Source: Ravibacter sp964559125 (GTDB taxonomy: Bacteria > Bacteroidota > Bacteroidia > Cytophagales > Spirosomataceae). From it: a stretch of DNA of 64,000 nucleotides. Under the pieces are notes generated by a model. It was not told the DNA's origin and searched no databases. It worked only from the letters and a program-made list of their open reading frames with translations. How positions within the stretch are numbered: the stretch's first letter is position 1; the number at the start of each line of letters is the position of its first letter. A program made the translations under genes and the position numbers. This document shows positions 24,894 through 34,771 of the stretch, one piece after another. Location: the NCBI GenBank assembly GCA_964559125.1, contig CAZLGW010000004.1, positions 186,001-250,000 on the forward strand. The letters run 5' to 3'.

Positions 24894-25217
24894 TTACAAT
24901 TTCGGGTTCTGCCGGTGCCGGTCCTTATCTCTACCCGTTTTCTTTTCCATATTTTTCCGGAAGGCCTCCGTAAGATCCACTCCCGTCTGGTTGGCAAGGC
25001 AGATCAACACCCATAGCACATCGGCCATTTCATCCCCCAGGTCTTTTCCCAGATCCGATTTTTTGAAAGACTGGTCTCCGTAGGTCCGCGCCATGATCCT
25101 TGCCAGCTCCCCTACCTCTTCGGTAAGAATAGCCATGTTGGTAAGCTCCGAAAAATAGCGGACGCCATAAGTCCTGACCCACTGATCTACCTCTCGTTGT
25201 GCTTCAGATAATTCCAT
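24894..25217 (-). CDS. MazG-like nucleotide pyrophosphohydrolase
   Basis: The product is an all-alpha NTP pyrophosphatase of 107 residues, probably acting on non-canonical or excess nucleotides. The Mg-binding pattern is present as TEEVGELA and GDEMADVLW, with 20-odd residues between. It follows dtd with a one-base gap, so it is the last gene of the mgtE-dtd-mazG unit. The exact substrate is unknown. Confidence 0.88.
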   Translation of the reverse strand: MELSEAQREVDQWVRTYGVRYFSELTNMAILTEEVGELARIMARTYGDQSFKKSDLGKDLGDEMADVLWVLICLANQTGVDLTEAFRKNMEKKTGRDKDRHRQNPKL

Positions 25218-25218
25218 T

Positions 25219-25671
25219 TTAAATCCGGTTTTTAGAATCTATGATGATGGTCACCGGGCCGTCGTTCACCAGGCTCACTTTCATATCGGCGCCGAATACC
25301 CCTGTTTCTACCTCTCTTCCCAGCTCTGCCGACAGGAACGCTTTCATTCCTTCATACAGGGGTATGGCGGTTTCAGGACGGGCTGCCTCTATAAACGACG
25401 GGCGGTTTCCCTTTTTCGTGCTGGCATGAAGCGTAAACTGGCTGATAAGGAGGATATTTCCCCCGACAGCGCCGAGGTCCAGGTTCATCTTCCCGTCTTC
25501 GTCGCCGAATACCCGGAGCGCTATGATCTTCCTGCCAAGCCATTCAAGGTCTTCCCTGGTGTCTGAATGGGTAATACCCAGAAGTACGACAAAACCTTTC
25601 TGAATAGCGCCATGTAATTCCCCTTCAATCCTTACGCCGGCTTCCGATACTCTCTGTATAACCGCTATCAT
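25219..25671 (-). CDS. dtd: D-aminoacyl-tRNA deacylase
   Basis: This removes D-amino acids from mischarged tRNA. The 150 residues are standard. The catalytic SQFTLHA motif and the cross-subunit NDGPVT (Gly-cisPro) motif are both intact. The first residues MIAVIQRVSEAGV are typical. It overlaps the mgtE stop by four bases, and the MazG-like gene follows almost directly. Confidence 0.96.
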   Translation of the reverse strand: MIAVIQRVSEAGVRIEGELHGAIQKGFVVLLGITHSDTREDLEWLGRKIIALRVFGDEDGKMNLDLGAVGGNILLISQFTLHASTKKGNRPSFIEAARPETAIPLYEGMKAFLSAELGREVETGVFGADMKVSLVNDGPVTIIIDSKNRI

Positions 25672-27023
25672 AGCTTGAGTAAAAGATGGGCTATCCCGAA
25701 ATAGACACCGTAGCCGATCAGGTCATTGGCGGTAGTGATAAAAGGGCCGGAAGCTACGGCGGGATTAATGCCGAGCTTGTCCAATAAAATAGGGGTCACG
25801 GTTCCCATGAAGGACGCCAGGAAGATCACTGCGATCAAAGCCAGGGAGACCACTACGGCCAGGTGCAGCCCGTTTCCCATCAGCATATTAAAGCCAAAAA
25901 CAATCGTACTGATAATGAGCGAGCTGATAAGGGCCACCATCGACATCCTGACCAGCCTGAGACCCAGCGACTCATCCAACCCGGATTTATCGGCCAGGCT
26001 CTGCAGGATGATAGACGAAGTCTGTATACCGACATTTCCTCCCATAGAGCCGATAATCGGGATAAACGCTGCCATAGCCGGCACCAGCGAAAGGTCTTTC
26101 TCAAACAGGCCTATAAACTTCGCAGCCAGCATCCCGCCGATCATCCCGACCAGCAGCCAGGGAAGACGTGCCCGGGTCTGCTTCCAGATCGTATCGTCTT
26201 CTTCTACATCCCCGGTAATACCGGCCATAGCCATGGTATCGGAGCTGGCCAGTTCCTTGATCACGTCGACCACGTCGTCGATCGTGATCTTACCCAGCAG
26301 CCGGCCCTGTACGTTCACCACGGGAAGCGCTTCCAGGTCATAGTGCTGCATCAGTTCGGCGACTTCCTCCGCCGGACGGTACGTTTCGACATAGATCATA
26401 TCCTGGTCGTACAGGCTTTCCACTTTCGTATTCTTATTTGCCAGTACGATCTTCTTCAGCGACAGCCGCCCTTTTAAAATATTATTGTCGTCTACCACGT
26501 AAACGGCATATACCTTCTGAACATCTTCCGCCTGCTTCCTGATTTCCTCGATACACTGGTTTACCGTCCAGTTGATATTGGCTTTTACCAGCTCCTTCTG
26601 CATCAGACCCCCTGCCACATTCTCGTCGTAGTGCAGCAGGTCAAGAATAAACCGGGCCTGCTCCCTGTCTTCCAGCAAGGCGATCACCTCCTCCCTTACT
26701 CTGATGGGCTGGTCGTTCAGCAAATCCACGGCATCATCAGAGTCGAAAAGATTGACGTACCGCGCTATTTCCTCGGAAGTAAAGTGCTTCAGGAATTCTT
26801 TCCGCTCCGACCGGTCTATGCCTGCCAATATTTCGGCGCCCAACCTGGTATCGAGCAGGTTCAGCAGATACCTCGCCTTTTGGGTCTCCAGCTCATCGAG
26901 GATGAGGGAAATATCTGCAGGGAAAAGCTCTGACATCTCGGTCCGGAGAAGTTCAGGATCTTCGGCTGCAATCAGCTCGTTAACATGTTCGAGGTATTCC
27001 TTGCTTAGCTCAAATGTTGACAT
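25668..27023 (-). CDS. mgtE: Magnesium transporter MgtE
   Basis: This inner-membrane Mg2+ channel has 451 residues. The N domain spans about 1-125, two CBS domains about 130-250 (LPVVNVQGRLLGKITIDD) and five membrane helices about 285-451, with the pore-lining PIIGSMGGNVGIQTSS region. The cytosolic domains gate the pore by sensing Mg2+ in known members. The gene lies in the rsmA-mgtE-dtd-mazG run on the minus strand, 19 bases after rsmA. Confidence 0.95.
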   Translation of the reverse strand: MSTFELSKEYLEHVNELIAAEDPELLRTEMSELFPADISLILDELETQKARYLLNLLDTRLGAEILAGIDRSERKEFLKHFTSEEIARYVNLFDSDDAVDLLNDQPIRVREEVIALLEDREQARFILDLLHYDENVAGGLMQKELVKANINWTVNQCIEEIRKQAEDVQKVYAVYVVDDNNILKGRLSLKKIVLANKNTKVESLYDQDMIYVETYRPAEEVAELMQHYDLEALPVVNVQGRLLGKITIDDVVDVIKELASSDTMAMAGITGDVEEDDTIWKQTRARLPWLLVGMIGGMLAAKFIGLFEKDLSLVPAMAAFIPIIGSMGGNVGIQTSSIILQSLADKSGLDESLGLRLVRMSMVALISSLIISTIVFGFNMLMGNGLHLAVVVSLALIAVIFLASFMGTVTPILLDKLGINPAVASGPFITTANDLIGYGVYFGIAHLLLKL

Positions 27024-27042
27024 ACCTTCGTGCGGTTGGTCG

Positions 27043-27816
27043 TTAATCTATAGCTTCCCCCGACACTAACCGGGTCAGCTCTTCAAAATCTTTTACGTCG
27101 AGCTGTTCGGCTCTCCGGTCCAGGAAACGATTCTCGGGAATATCCCGCCCAAGCGGTTTCAACGCGTTCCTCAGCATCTTCCTGCGCTGGTTGAACGCGG
27201 TTTTGACTACGGTGAAAAACTGCTTTTCGTCACACTCCAGCCGGGCTTTCTCATTCCGCGTCAACCTGATAACTCCCGATTGGACTTTGGGCGGCGGCAC
27301 AAACATACCCGGCGGGACGGTAATCAGGTACTCGATCCGGTAAAAAGCCTGCAGCAGTACGCTCAGGATCCCGTAGTCCTTATTCCCGGGAGGAGAGGCT
27401 ATCCGCTGCGCCACTTCCTTCTGCAGCATACAGACGACCTCCGGAATCCTGTCCCTGTAATGGAGTATCCTGAAAAAAATCTGCGAGGAAATATTATAGG
27501 GAAAATTCCCGATAACCGCAAACAGGTCGCCCATGACGTCTGGCTGCCATTTGAGGAAATCGCCCTCTATGATCCGGCTGCTCAGCCCGGGGTAATGCGT
27601 CTGCAAATACCCGACCGATTCCCTATCGATCTCAATAACCCAGGTTTGAAACCTGGAATCTTCCAGGAGGTGACGCGTAAGCACGCCCATTCCCGGACCG
27701 ATCTCGAGTACCTTGTCATAGCCCCGGTGCCCGGTAAGCGCACCCGCAATAGCCGCTGCGGTCGGAGTATCCCGGAGGAAGTGCTGGCCAAGATGTTTTT
27801 TTGCTCTTACTTTCAT
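27043..27816 (-). CDS. rsmA: 16S rRNA dimethyladenosine transferase (KsgA)
   Basis: This dimethylates A1518 and A1519 of 16S rRNA. The 257 residues include KKHLGQHFLRD at the N terminus, the SAM motif EIGPGMGVLTRHL, and the catalytic NFPYNIS motif. The C-terminal helical domain has FNQRRKMLRNAL. It is the first gene of a four-gene minus-strand run, and its promoter must lie in the 196 bases shared with the divergent hybrid kinase. Confidence 0.97.
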   Translation of the reverse strand: MKVRAKKHLGQHFLRDTPTAAAIAGALTGHRGYDKVLEIGPGMGVLTRHLLEDSRFQTWVIEIDRESVGYLQTHYPGLSSRIIEGDFLKWQPDVMGDLFAVIGNFPYNISSQIFFRILHYRDRIPEVVCMLQKEVAQRIASPPGNKDYGILSVLLQAFYRIEYLITVPPGMFVPPPKVQSGVIRLTRNEKARLECDEKQFFTVVKTAFNQRRKMLRNALKPLGRDIPENRFLDRRAEQLDVKDFEELTRLVSGEAID

Positions 27817-28012
27817 GTGTTTATAGCTATCAGCCTTCAGCTGTCAGCCAGTTGCCGATTGCTCATGGTATTCATGTTCCCTCCGGGCATACCAGGAAGC
27901 GAATCACTCTGTTCCTTTCAAATATTTGGACAAAAATAGGTTTTAATTCTTAGATTTATTGGTTAATAAACTGAGTTAAACAGCCGATACGGGTTATTGC
28001 AATCCGCCTTAC

Positions 28013-31000
28013 ATGGAAACAATTTCAGATATACATACCTGGCAGACCGCCAATGCTTCTCTTGCCTATCTGAACATGCTGGGCTTCACGCTCGATAGCA
28101 ATTTTGATATCAGGTCGGTGAATGCTTATCTTCTTCGGAAAACCAGTTGGACGCCTGAAGAGCTCATGGGCAGGAATTTTGTCGACTTTCTCATTCCGGA
28201 AGAGCAGCGGGAAGACGTCCGCCTCCTGCTGACCGATGGAGTCGAAGGTCATACCCGTCTCGAAAGAAATGAGATCAGCTTCTACGACAGGCACCAGGCG
28301 TTGCGTACGATGGTGGTCAACTCGGTATGGCAGTTTGACGCAGACGACGAAACGAAATTCCTTACGATTGTCGGTGATGATATTACCAGGAGGCGGAGAA
28401 TGGAAGCAGCCCTTTCCAAATCCAACAGCCAGCTGCAGGACCTGGTGGAAAATACGAGTGACATTATTTTCCTGATCACCCTCGAGGGCCGGTTTATCTT
28501 CGTCAATAAAGAATGGTGCGACGTCCTCGGCTATAATCTCCAGGAGATCAACTCGCTTACGCTCGACGATGTCCTCGACCCCGATCACCGCGACCAGACC
28601 TACCATCAGCTCGACCGCATCAGGGAAGGGGAAGCGATGCCAGATTTCGAAACGGTATTCCTGAGCAGGTCAGGAAAAAAAATATTTCTTTCCGGGAGTG
28701 TCAACTGCCGGTACGACAACGGAAAGCCGACCGCCTTCCGGTGCATACTGCACGATTTCAGTGATAAAAACCGTGCAGAAAAGGCCCAGAACCTTTATTA
28801 CAGTATCGCGAGCTGGACCATTAACTCTCCTAACCTCGACGATTTCTACCTGAAAATCCACCAGGAGCTGGGAAAAATCATTGATGCCAACAACTTCTTC
28901 ATCGCGCTTTATGATGCCAGGGAAAGCTACATTTACTTTCCCTATTACGTCGATGCCTATTTCCCGAAAAGCGTAAGGTTTACCAAAAGAAAGCTGGGAA
29001 CCGGGGTAACCGAATATGCGATTGCATCTAACAAGCCTCTTTTCCTGTACGAGAATGATATCGAGGAACTCGCCCGCACCAATAGCCTGTACCTGTATGG
29101 TGTTACTCCCAAAATAATGATATGCGTTCCCCTCCGTATCGGTGACCGTATCACCGGTATAATCGGGGTGAAGTCGTACACCAGCCCGAATACCTATGAC
29201 CGCAGGGATCTGGAGTTCCTGGAGTTCATTTCGGGGCAGATTGCACTGGCTATTGAAAGGAAGCAGCACGAAGAAGAGCTGAATAAATACGCCGCCCGCC
29301 TCAATGCCATTTTCGAAAGCAGCTCACACATGATATGGTCGGTCAATCGTAACTTCCAGCTGACCTCCTTTAACAAAAACTACCTGCAACTGATCGAGCA
29401 GAACACCAGTGTAAAGTCGATCGCCAGCGGCAACAGCGCCCAGCTCGGATGGAGAATGCTGGGCATACAAAACCGGAGAAGCCTGGAAAACCACTACCGC
29501 CAGACCTTCAAAGGGATCCCGCAGTATTTCGAGATGAAGATCAACACGAAGACGGGCGGTGAGCTCTGGCTGGAATTTCATCTTAACCCTATCCTTCTCT
29601 CAGGAGGGAACATCGAAGAGGTATCGGGCATTGCCCGCGACATCACACGCCGGAAGGAAGCAGAGATCAGCCTGCGCCAGAATGAAGAGAAATTCCGCGG
29701 AATTTTTGAAAACCTACAGGATATCTACTGCCGGATGACCCGTGAGGGAATTATCACCATGATCAGCCCCTCTGTTTTTAAACGCACCGGCTATACGCCT
29801 GCCGAAGTCCTCAACAAACCGATCACCGATTTCTTTACCGACCGGAAACTGATGCTCGATTCGTTCCGGAAACTCAAACACCAGGGTGGCCTGCGCAATG
29901 TGGAAGGGGAGCTCCGGATCAAAGACGGGTCTATCCGCCAGTATATGTTCAATATGCTGATGTTCAGTAATGAAAAGGGCGACATGGTAGAAATTGCCGT
30001 ACTGGCACGCGACATCACGATATTGAAGCAAAATGAATTTGACCTCAGGAAGGCAAAGGAACAGGCAGAGCGGCTCCTTAAGGTCAAGGAAGACTTCCTG
30101 GCCAATATGAGCCACGAGATTCGTACACCCATGAACGGGGTAATCGGGATGATCGACCTCCTCGGCAGCACGAAGCTTAACCCCGAGCAGCAGGACTATG
30201 TGCATACCATCAAGCGTTCGTCGGAAACACTGCTCGATATCCTCAATGATATCCTCGACCTTTCTAAAATAGAGGCGGGAAAAATGGAGCTGCATCCTGT
30301 CCCGGTAGACCTCGACGATATCATCGCCAAGCTTCTGGCCCTGTTCGGACAAACGGCAAAAAACAAAAACAACAGCCTTCGCTTTACCAAACGGACGGAG
30401 CTTCCGAAATACATTATTGCCGACCCTACCCGACTGCTGCAAATCCTCTCAAACCTCACTTCCAATGCGCTGAAGTTTACCGAAAACGGTGAGGTCAATA
30501 TTGTGATTTCCGACATCACGCCGCCTAAAGGCAAGCTTAAACTAAAAGTCGAAGTGAGCGATACCGGGATCGGAATTTCGGAGCAGGATCAGAAAATGCT
30601 TTTCACTTCCTTCACGCAGGTAGATAATTCGTCAAGAAAATCATTTGGTGGCACGGGCCTGGGGCTTGCCATTTCCAAGCAGCTTTGCAAGCTCATGAAA
30701 GGGGATATCGGCGTAAACTCAAACCCGGGAAAAGGCAGCACGTTCTGGTTTACTTTCGAGACGGAAGAAACTAACCGTATCCCCGAATCGTCGGGCGAGC
30801 GGGAAAGCGAAAAGTCTATTGAAAATACCTTTGGCGATCAAAAACCTTTCGTCCTCCTGGTCGATGACAATGCGGTGAACCGGAAAGTTGCCGGGGAGAT
30901 ACTCAAAAAAGCCGGGGCTGTCGTGGATGCTGTGCCCAGCGGGTTCGAAGCGATAGAACGCGTGGAAAAACTGGTTGAAGGTTCTTCAGCAATGTACGAT

Positions 31001-31636
31001 ATCATTCTCATGGATATACAGATGCCCGATATGGACGGCATCCAAACCACTGCAAAACTCCGCCAGCAGTTCGGCCGGCAGCTTCCGCCCATTGTAGCCA
31101 TGACGGCCTACTCGATGAAAGAAGACCAGGAGCGGTTTATCAGGCAGGGTATGGACGACTACCTCGCCAAGCCGATAAGGGCGCTTCAGCTCATCCAGAA
31201 AGTAGCGGAGCTCATAAAAAAAGACGGCGAAGAAACAGGCAGCCGGCAGGCAACCCCGGCGGAAGCAGGCGAAGATACCGGCCTGCAGGTGCTTGACCGT
31301 GAAATTGTAGACCAGCTTAAGTCGATCGGAGGCGCCGATCTCGTATGGTCGGTATATGAAGATTTTATCAATGAATCGACCGAACTGGTCAACGAATCGG
31401 TGGCGGCCTGGGAGCAGAAAGACATTCCCACCATCAAGAGCCACCTGCACACACTTAAAGGAAGCGCCGGCACCGTCGGGGCAACCACTATCGCCGATAT
31501 TGCCCGGGACGCCGAAGGAAGGTTGAAAACGAACGATACTTCCACATTGGAAAGCGCTATACCGGCGCTTGCCGATGCATTCGAAACGTTTTCAACGGGT
31601 TACAGGAATATGCTGGATAACTGGCTGAAAGAGTAA
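28013..31636 (+). CDS. Hybrid sensor histidine kinase (PAS/GAF/HisKA/HATPase/REC/Hpt)
   Basis: This is a 1207-residue complete phosphorelay without transmembrane helices. Approximate order: two PAS domains (15-130, 140-255), GAF (275-420), two PAS domains (430-555, 560-680), HisKA with phospho-His701 in NMSHEIRTPMNG, HATPase (about 800-920; NALKFTENG, DTGIGIS, GGTGLGLAIS), REC with phospho-Asp1001 in LMDIQMPDMDG, and a C-terminal Hpt domain with His1146 in HTLKGSAG. It should sense a cytosolic small ligand or redox state and pass phosphate to a response regulator encoded elsewhere. No output domain and no adjacent regulator are present. It is divergent from rsmA. Confidence 0.95.
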   Translation: METISDIHTWQTANASLAYLNMLGFTLDSNFDIRSVNAYLLRKTSWTPEELMGRNFVDFLIPEEQREDVRLLLTDGVEGHTRLERNEISFYDRHQALRTMVVNSVWQFDADDETKFLTIVGDDITRRRRMEAALSKSNSQLQDLVENTSDIIFLITLEGRFIFVNKEWCDVLGYNLQEINSLTLDDVLDPDHRDQTYHQLDRIREGEAMPDFETVFLSRSGKKIFLSGSVNCRYDNGKPTAFRCILHDFSDKNRAEKAQNLYYSIASWTINSPNLDDFYLKIHQELGKIIDANNFFIALYDARESYIYFPYYVDAYFPKSVRFTKRKLGTGVTEYAIASNKPLFLYENDIEELARTNSLYLYGVTPKIMICVPLRIGDRITGIIGVKSYTSPNTYDRRDLEFLEFISGQIALAIERKQHEEELNKYAARLNAIFESSSHMIWSVNRNFQLTSFNKNYLQLIEQNTSVKSIASGNSAQLGWRMLGIQNRRSLENHYRQTFKGIPQYFEMKINTKTGGELWLEFHLNPILLSGGNIEEVSGIARDITRRKEAEISLRQNEEKFRGIFENLQDIYCRMTREGIITMISPSVFKRTGYTPAEVLNKPITDFFTDRKLMLDSFRKLKHQGGLRNVEGELRIKDGSIRQYMFNMLMFSNEKGDMVEIAVLARDITILKQNEFDLRKAKEQAERLLKVKEDFLANMSHEIRTPMNGVIGMIDLLGSTKLNPEQQDYVHTIKRSSETLLDILNDILDLSKIEAGKMELHPVPVDLDDIIAKLLALFGQTAKNKNNSLRFTKRTELPKYIIADPTRLLQILSNLTSNALKFTENGEVNIVISDITPPKGKLKLKVEVSDTGIGISEQDQKMLFTSFTQVDNSSRKSFGGTGLGLAISKQLCKLMKGDIGVNSNPGKGSTFWFTFETEETNRIPESSGERESEKSIENTFGDQKPFVLLVDDNAVNRKVAGEILKKAGAVVDAVPSGFEAIERVEKLVEGSSAMYDIILMDIQMPDMDGIQTTAKLRQQFGRQLPPIVAMTAYSMKEDQERFIRQGMDDYLAKPIRALQLIQKVAELIKKDGEETGSRQATPAEAGEDTGLQVLDREIVDQLKSIGGADLVWSVYEDFINESTELVNESVAAWEQKDIPTIKSHLHTLKGSAGTVGATTIADIARDAEGRLKTNDTSTLESAIPALADAFETFSTGYRNMLDNWLKE

Positions 31637-31678
31637 TATACCTCTCATTCGGGTATCGGAACACATCAATTCACACCT

Positions 31679-33136
31679 ATGAAATTATCTACATCTCTGC
31701 CAATCATCGTATTCCTTTCGCTGCTCGCCGGAACAGCCGCTTACAGCCAGATCCAGGCCCCTGAAGGCTGGATATATTTTGACGGCGACGAATTTAACGA
31801 CAGCGCGCCAAAAGCGACTCATTGGGGGTTATATGGTACTCCCGGGATTTGGAACGCCACCTACGGGCAGCTACAAGGAATGATCCAGACTTATAGTCCT
31901 CAGCAGGTAACGATGCACGAGCTTCCCTCGGGAGAAAAAATATGCCGTATCACCTCTGTTAAAGGGAACGGCGCACCCGATGTCCACAACCGGACCGGGT
32001 GGTGGTCAGGGGCGTTGTCCAGCCGGGATGCACCGGATACTCCCGGAAACAAATTTTACCCGCTTTACTGCAGGATGGAAATAAGGGCTAAAGCTCCGAA
32101 TGTGGTGGGAGTCTGGCATGCATTCTGGTCGCGGCATTATAAGGGCGCCAGCACGGCTGAGCTGGATTTGCAGGAGTTTTTTGTGCGAACCAACGGTCCG
32201 GAGGTGCTATCTCAGGCAACCCATCTGAAAAATACGGCCACGGGGGCGACCGACCTCAACTACCCGAGAAATCGGAACAGACATACCCCGGTCAGTGATC
32301 CGTCAGGCACTTTTCATGTGTATGGTGTACAGATCCTGCCTGATCCGGAGCATGAGAACGAGGCAATTATCAGTTATCTTCTTGACGGTACGGTAACCAT
32401 GAGCTTTTCTACTCATGAATATCCAGGGCACAATCTCTTTATACTGGATGCCATAGCCGAAGGCCGCACACAGTCAACCTGGGACTTCGCAATAACAGGC
32501 CAGATCGGGGGAACGACCGCCGGGGTATTGTATCCTGAAGACGACCTGGAAACAGTTGTTACAGAAATCGATTGGGTCAGGGTCTATGTTCCCGATGACG
32601 CGCTTCCGGTAAGGCTCGTTACATTTACCGAAACACAGACCGGCGAGGTTTTAAACCTTAACTGGACGACCGCCACCGAAAAAGGGACCGACCGCTTCGA
32701 GATTGAGCAGAGTCCTGACGGCACCACTTTTCAAAAAATCGGTACGGTAAAAGCTTTAAACAGGGAAGATGTGCAGCGATACGCGTTTTCAACTCTACCG
32801 GCCAGACAGCCTCTGAGCTACTACCGGTTAAAAATCGTTGACCTGGATAATTCTTTCTCCTACAGTGATATCATCTCTGTGCAGGCTATGCCTGACAGTG
32901 AGGTAATCGCTTTCCCAAATCCGGTATCAGATAAAGTTCTTGTTACATTTCCGGCCCGGACCACGGAATCTTCGCTTCAGATTTATTCTGCGGAGGGCGC
33001 CCTGCTGCATACGGCCTCCCTGCCTGAAGGATCGGCCGCCTATGAAGCCGACCTGTCGGGTCTCCAATCGGGCAGCTACTTTCTTCTGATTCGTAACAGG
33101 GAAGCGGTTTTCAGCCGGAAACTGATAAAACGGTAA
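31679..33136 (+). CDS. Secreted GH16-type glycanase with type IX sorting domain
   Basis: This is a 485-residue exported enzyme. The signal peptide covers residues 1-24. A laminarinase/agarase-like GH16 domain covers about 28-310, with the catalytic E-x-D-x-x-E motif in AELDLQEFF and an upstream RMEIRAKAP strand. A fibronectin-like module follows (about 312-405, PVRLVTFTETQTGEVLNLNW). The end is a type IX secretion sorting domain (FPNPVSDKV to SRKLIKR). The substrate, a beta-1,3 or beta-1,4 glucan or galactan, is not resolved. It is secreted across the outer membrane by the T9SS. Confidence 0.85.
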   Translation: MKLSTSLPIIVFLSLLAGTAAYSQIQAPEGWIYFDGDEFNDSAPKATHWGLYGTPGIWNATYGQLQGMIQTYSPQQVTMHELPSGEKICRITSVKGNGAPDVHNRTGWWSGALSSRDAPDTPGNKFYPLYCRMEIRAKAPNVVGVWHAFWSRHYKGASTAELDLQEFFVRTNGPEVLSQATHLKNTATGATDLNYPRNRNRHTPVSDPSGTFHVYGVQILPDPEHENEAIISYLLDGTVTMSFSTHEYPGHNLFILDAIAEGRTQSTWDFAITGQIGGTTAGVLYPEDDLETVVTEIDWVRVYVPDDALPVRLVTFTETQTGEVLNLNWTTATEKGTDRFEIEQSPDGTTFQKIGTVKALNREDVQRYAFSTLPARQPLSYYRLKIVDLDNSFSYSDIISVQAMPDSEVIAFPNPVSDKVLVTFPARTTESSLQIYSAEGALLHTASLPEGSAAYEADLSGLQSGSYFLLIRNREAVFSRKLIKR

Positions 33137-33153
33137 TGCGCATGCATTTCTAT

Positions 33154-33738
33154 TCAGAACCTGGCTGAAGCACCGGAAGCAAATATCCGCCGGTCTGTTA
33201 TTTGCCCGCGGTGCTGTTCAAGAAACTCAGTGAAAGCCTGTATCTGCCTGTATTGGACAGAAAAATCAGTACTAAGGTCATATTCTTCACTAAACAGATC
33301 GGAAAAGTCCGTAATAACGTACCTCAACTTCCTGATGCCCTTTTTTTGAAGAGCAGGCAGATAAAGATTCTGATGATCTTCTTCGAAGCGGCCTTCTGTA
33401 TACTTTGCCGTTGATTTAAGATCGACCGCCAGGGTCCGTCCCAGCACGTCCACAAACCCGTAAAAAAGGGTCTCTCCGATCAGGTGCTCGCAATATACCT
33501 GCGTGGCCAGTACCGGATCGGGAAGAAGCAACCGCGACCTGATGATGATGTCAGGATCAAAAAGCTCCTCGTCTGTCCCTTTCAGCACTGCGTCTTCAAA
33601 AGATACTCCCTTCGCCTGAGCTTCCGTCTGCGGGACCGGGACCCTGTTGATACGGTCGAGAAGCTCCTGCTCTGATGCGAGTCCCTTCTCCAAACGGGCA
33701 TACAGGTTGAGCAGTGTAGGATAGACTTTGTATTTCAT
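33154..33738 (-). CDS. PD-(D/E)XK-like hypothetical protein
   Basis: This is a 194-residue soluble protein. The central FYGFVDVLGRTLAVDLKST, then YTEGRFEEDHQNLYLPAL, matches a PD-(D/E)XK nuclease core (Asp, then D-x-K, then a Gln-containing helix). The family call is by motif reading only. Its ATG shares one base with the nuoK stop, so it is translationally coupled to a respiratory gene, which is odd for a nuclease. It could instead be a structural relative without cutting activity. Confidence 0.55.
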   Translation of the reverse strand: MKYKVYPTLLNLYARLEKGLASEQELLDRINRVPVPQTEAQAKGVSFEDAVLKGTDEELFDPDIIIRSRLLLPDPVLATQVYCEHLIGETLFYGFVDVLGRTLAVDLKSTAKYTEGRFEEDHQNLYLPALQKKGIRKLRYVITDFSDLFSEEYDLSTDFSVQYRQIQAFTEFLEQHRGQITDRRIFASGASARF

Positions 33739-34043
33739 CAGCCTCTGAGGCTATCGATACGATCGGGGTCGATTGTTTTGTAGTGATCGAAAACCCTGAG
33801 GATAACAGCCAGCGCTATTGCTATTTCGCAGACCGCTACCACCAGTACAAACAACGCGAACAGCTGTCCGCGGATCAGCTCCGGATCGTGCCTGCTGAAA
33901 GCTACCAGGTTTATATTGACGGCATTTAACATCAGTTCAAGCCCCAGAAGTACCCCTATAGCATTCTTTTTGGTCAGCGCTACTGCCAGGCCGATGCAAA
34001 AAAGAGCTGCCGCTACGATCAGAAAATGACTGACGGGGATCAT
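33738..34043 (-). CDS. nuoK: NADH-quinone oxidoreductase subunit K
   Basis: This is a membrane subunit of complex I with 101 residues and three helices. The conserved glutamates in GLELMLNAVNINLVAF and in CEIAIALAVI are part of the proton path. It overlaps nuoJ by four bases and is followed by a PD-(D/E)XK-like gene where nuoL would be expected. Confidence 0.95.
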   Translation of the reverse strand: MIPVSHFLIVAAALFCIGLAVALTKKNAIGVLLGLELMLNAVNINLVAFSRHDPELIRGQLFALFVLVVAVCEIAIALAVILRVFDHYKTIDPDRIDSLRG

Positions 34044-34564
34044 GATCCTGAATTTTTAATCCTGTTAAATGCCATATAACCTGCTCCGAGCAATACTGCC
34101 AGCAACAGAATGGCAATAATCTCGAACGGAAGCAAGTGGGAAGTCATAAGGTGAATACCGAGTTGCTGCAGTGTAGATTTTTGCTCAACGTAACTACCCG
34201 TCAGCTCAAAATCGGCATCCGCAATTACTTTTACCAAAAGCAGGAAAAGGACAACCGAAACGGCGATCCGAAACGGCATCCCGCCGTTTTCGACCTTTAC
34301 ATAGTTGGCCTGCGTATTCTGGCCGGCCTTATGCTGTTGTGTAAGCATGATCCCGAACACGAGCAGCACCAGCACTCCTCCTACATAGATCATGATCTGG
34401 CTGACCGCCAGAAAGTCGGCCATTGCGAAAACATACAGTGCCGCTACGCTCATGAAAGTCAGGAACAGCCCGAAAGCCGCGTACATCAGGTTCCGGGTAA
34501 AAAGAATGAAAAGCGCGGAAACAATAGCCAAACCTGCAAAAAAATAGAAAGCAATTAGCTCCAT
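34040..34564 (-). CDS. nuoJ: NADH-quinone oxidoreductase subunit J
   Basis: This is a membrane subunit of complex I with 174 residues and five helices. The conserved third helix reads YVGGVLVLLVFGIMLTQ. It is first in a two-gene cluster with nuoK. No nuoI lies upstream: the next gene upstream is a divergent lipoprotein. The pair therefore sits apart from the rest of the complex I genes. Confidence 0.92.
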   Translation of the reverse strand: MELIAFYFFAGLAIVSALFILFTRNLMYAAFGLFLTFMSVAALYVFAMADFLAVSQIMIYVGGVLVLLVFGIMLTQQHKAGQNTQANYVKVENGGMPFRIAVSVVLFLLLVKVIADADFELTGSYVEQKSTLQQLGIHLMTSHLLPFEIIAILLLAVLLGAGYMAFNRIKNSGS

Positions 34565-34696
34565 ACGACCGGGACCCCGCCTTATAACGGGAGCTTCAAA
34601 GTTAACTATTAATCCGATAGAGCTGCGGAGCTTTCTTTTTTATTCGCCTCCGGTAGAGAAATCCCGGTAAAATCCATTTTGTCTAAAATAAAAAAT

Positions 34697-34704
34697 TATA
34701 TTTG
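34697..34704 (+). promoter_or_regulatory. -7 box for the lipoprotein gene at 34772
   Basis: TATATTTG matches TAnnTTTG. A TTTG at 34678-34681 is rather close for the -33 element. It lies in the divergent region with nuoJ. Confidence 0.45.
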
Positions 34705-34771
34705 AGCTTGTTTCTGTCTAATATCTTGTTGATTGATGGGATTTTGCAATCCCTTTTTTAAAAAAATAGCT

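Noticed and set aside
29714..30442. 242-codon minus-strand frame in the hybrid kinase gene
   Set aside because: Shadow of the PAS/HisKA coding region with no domain.
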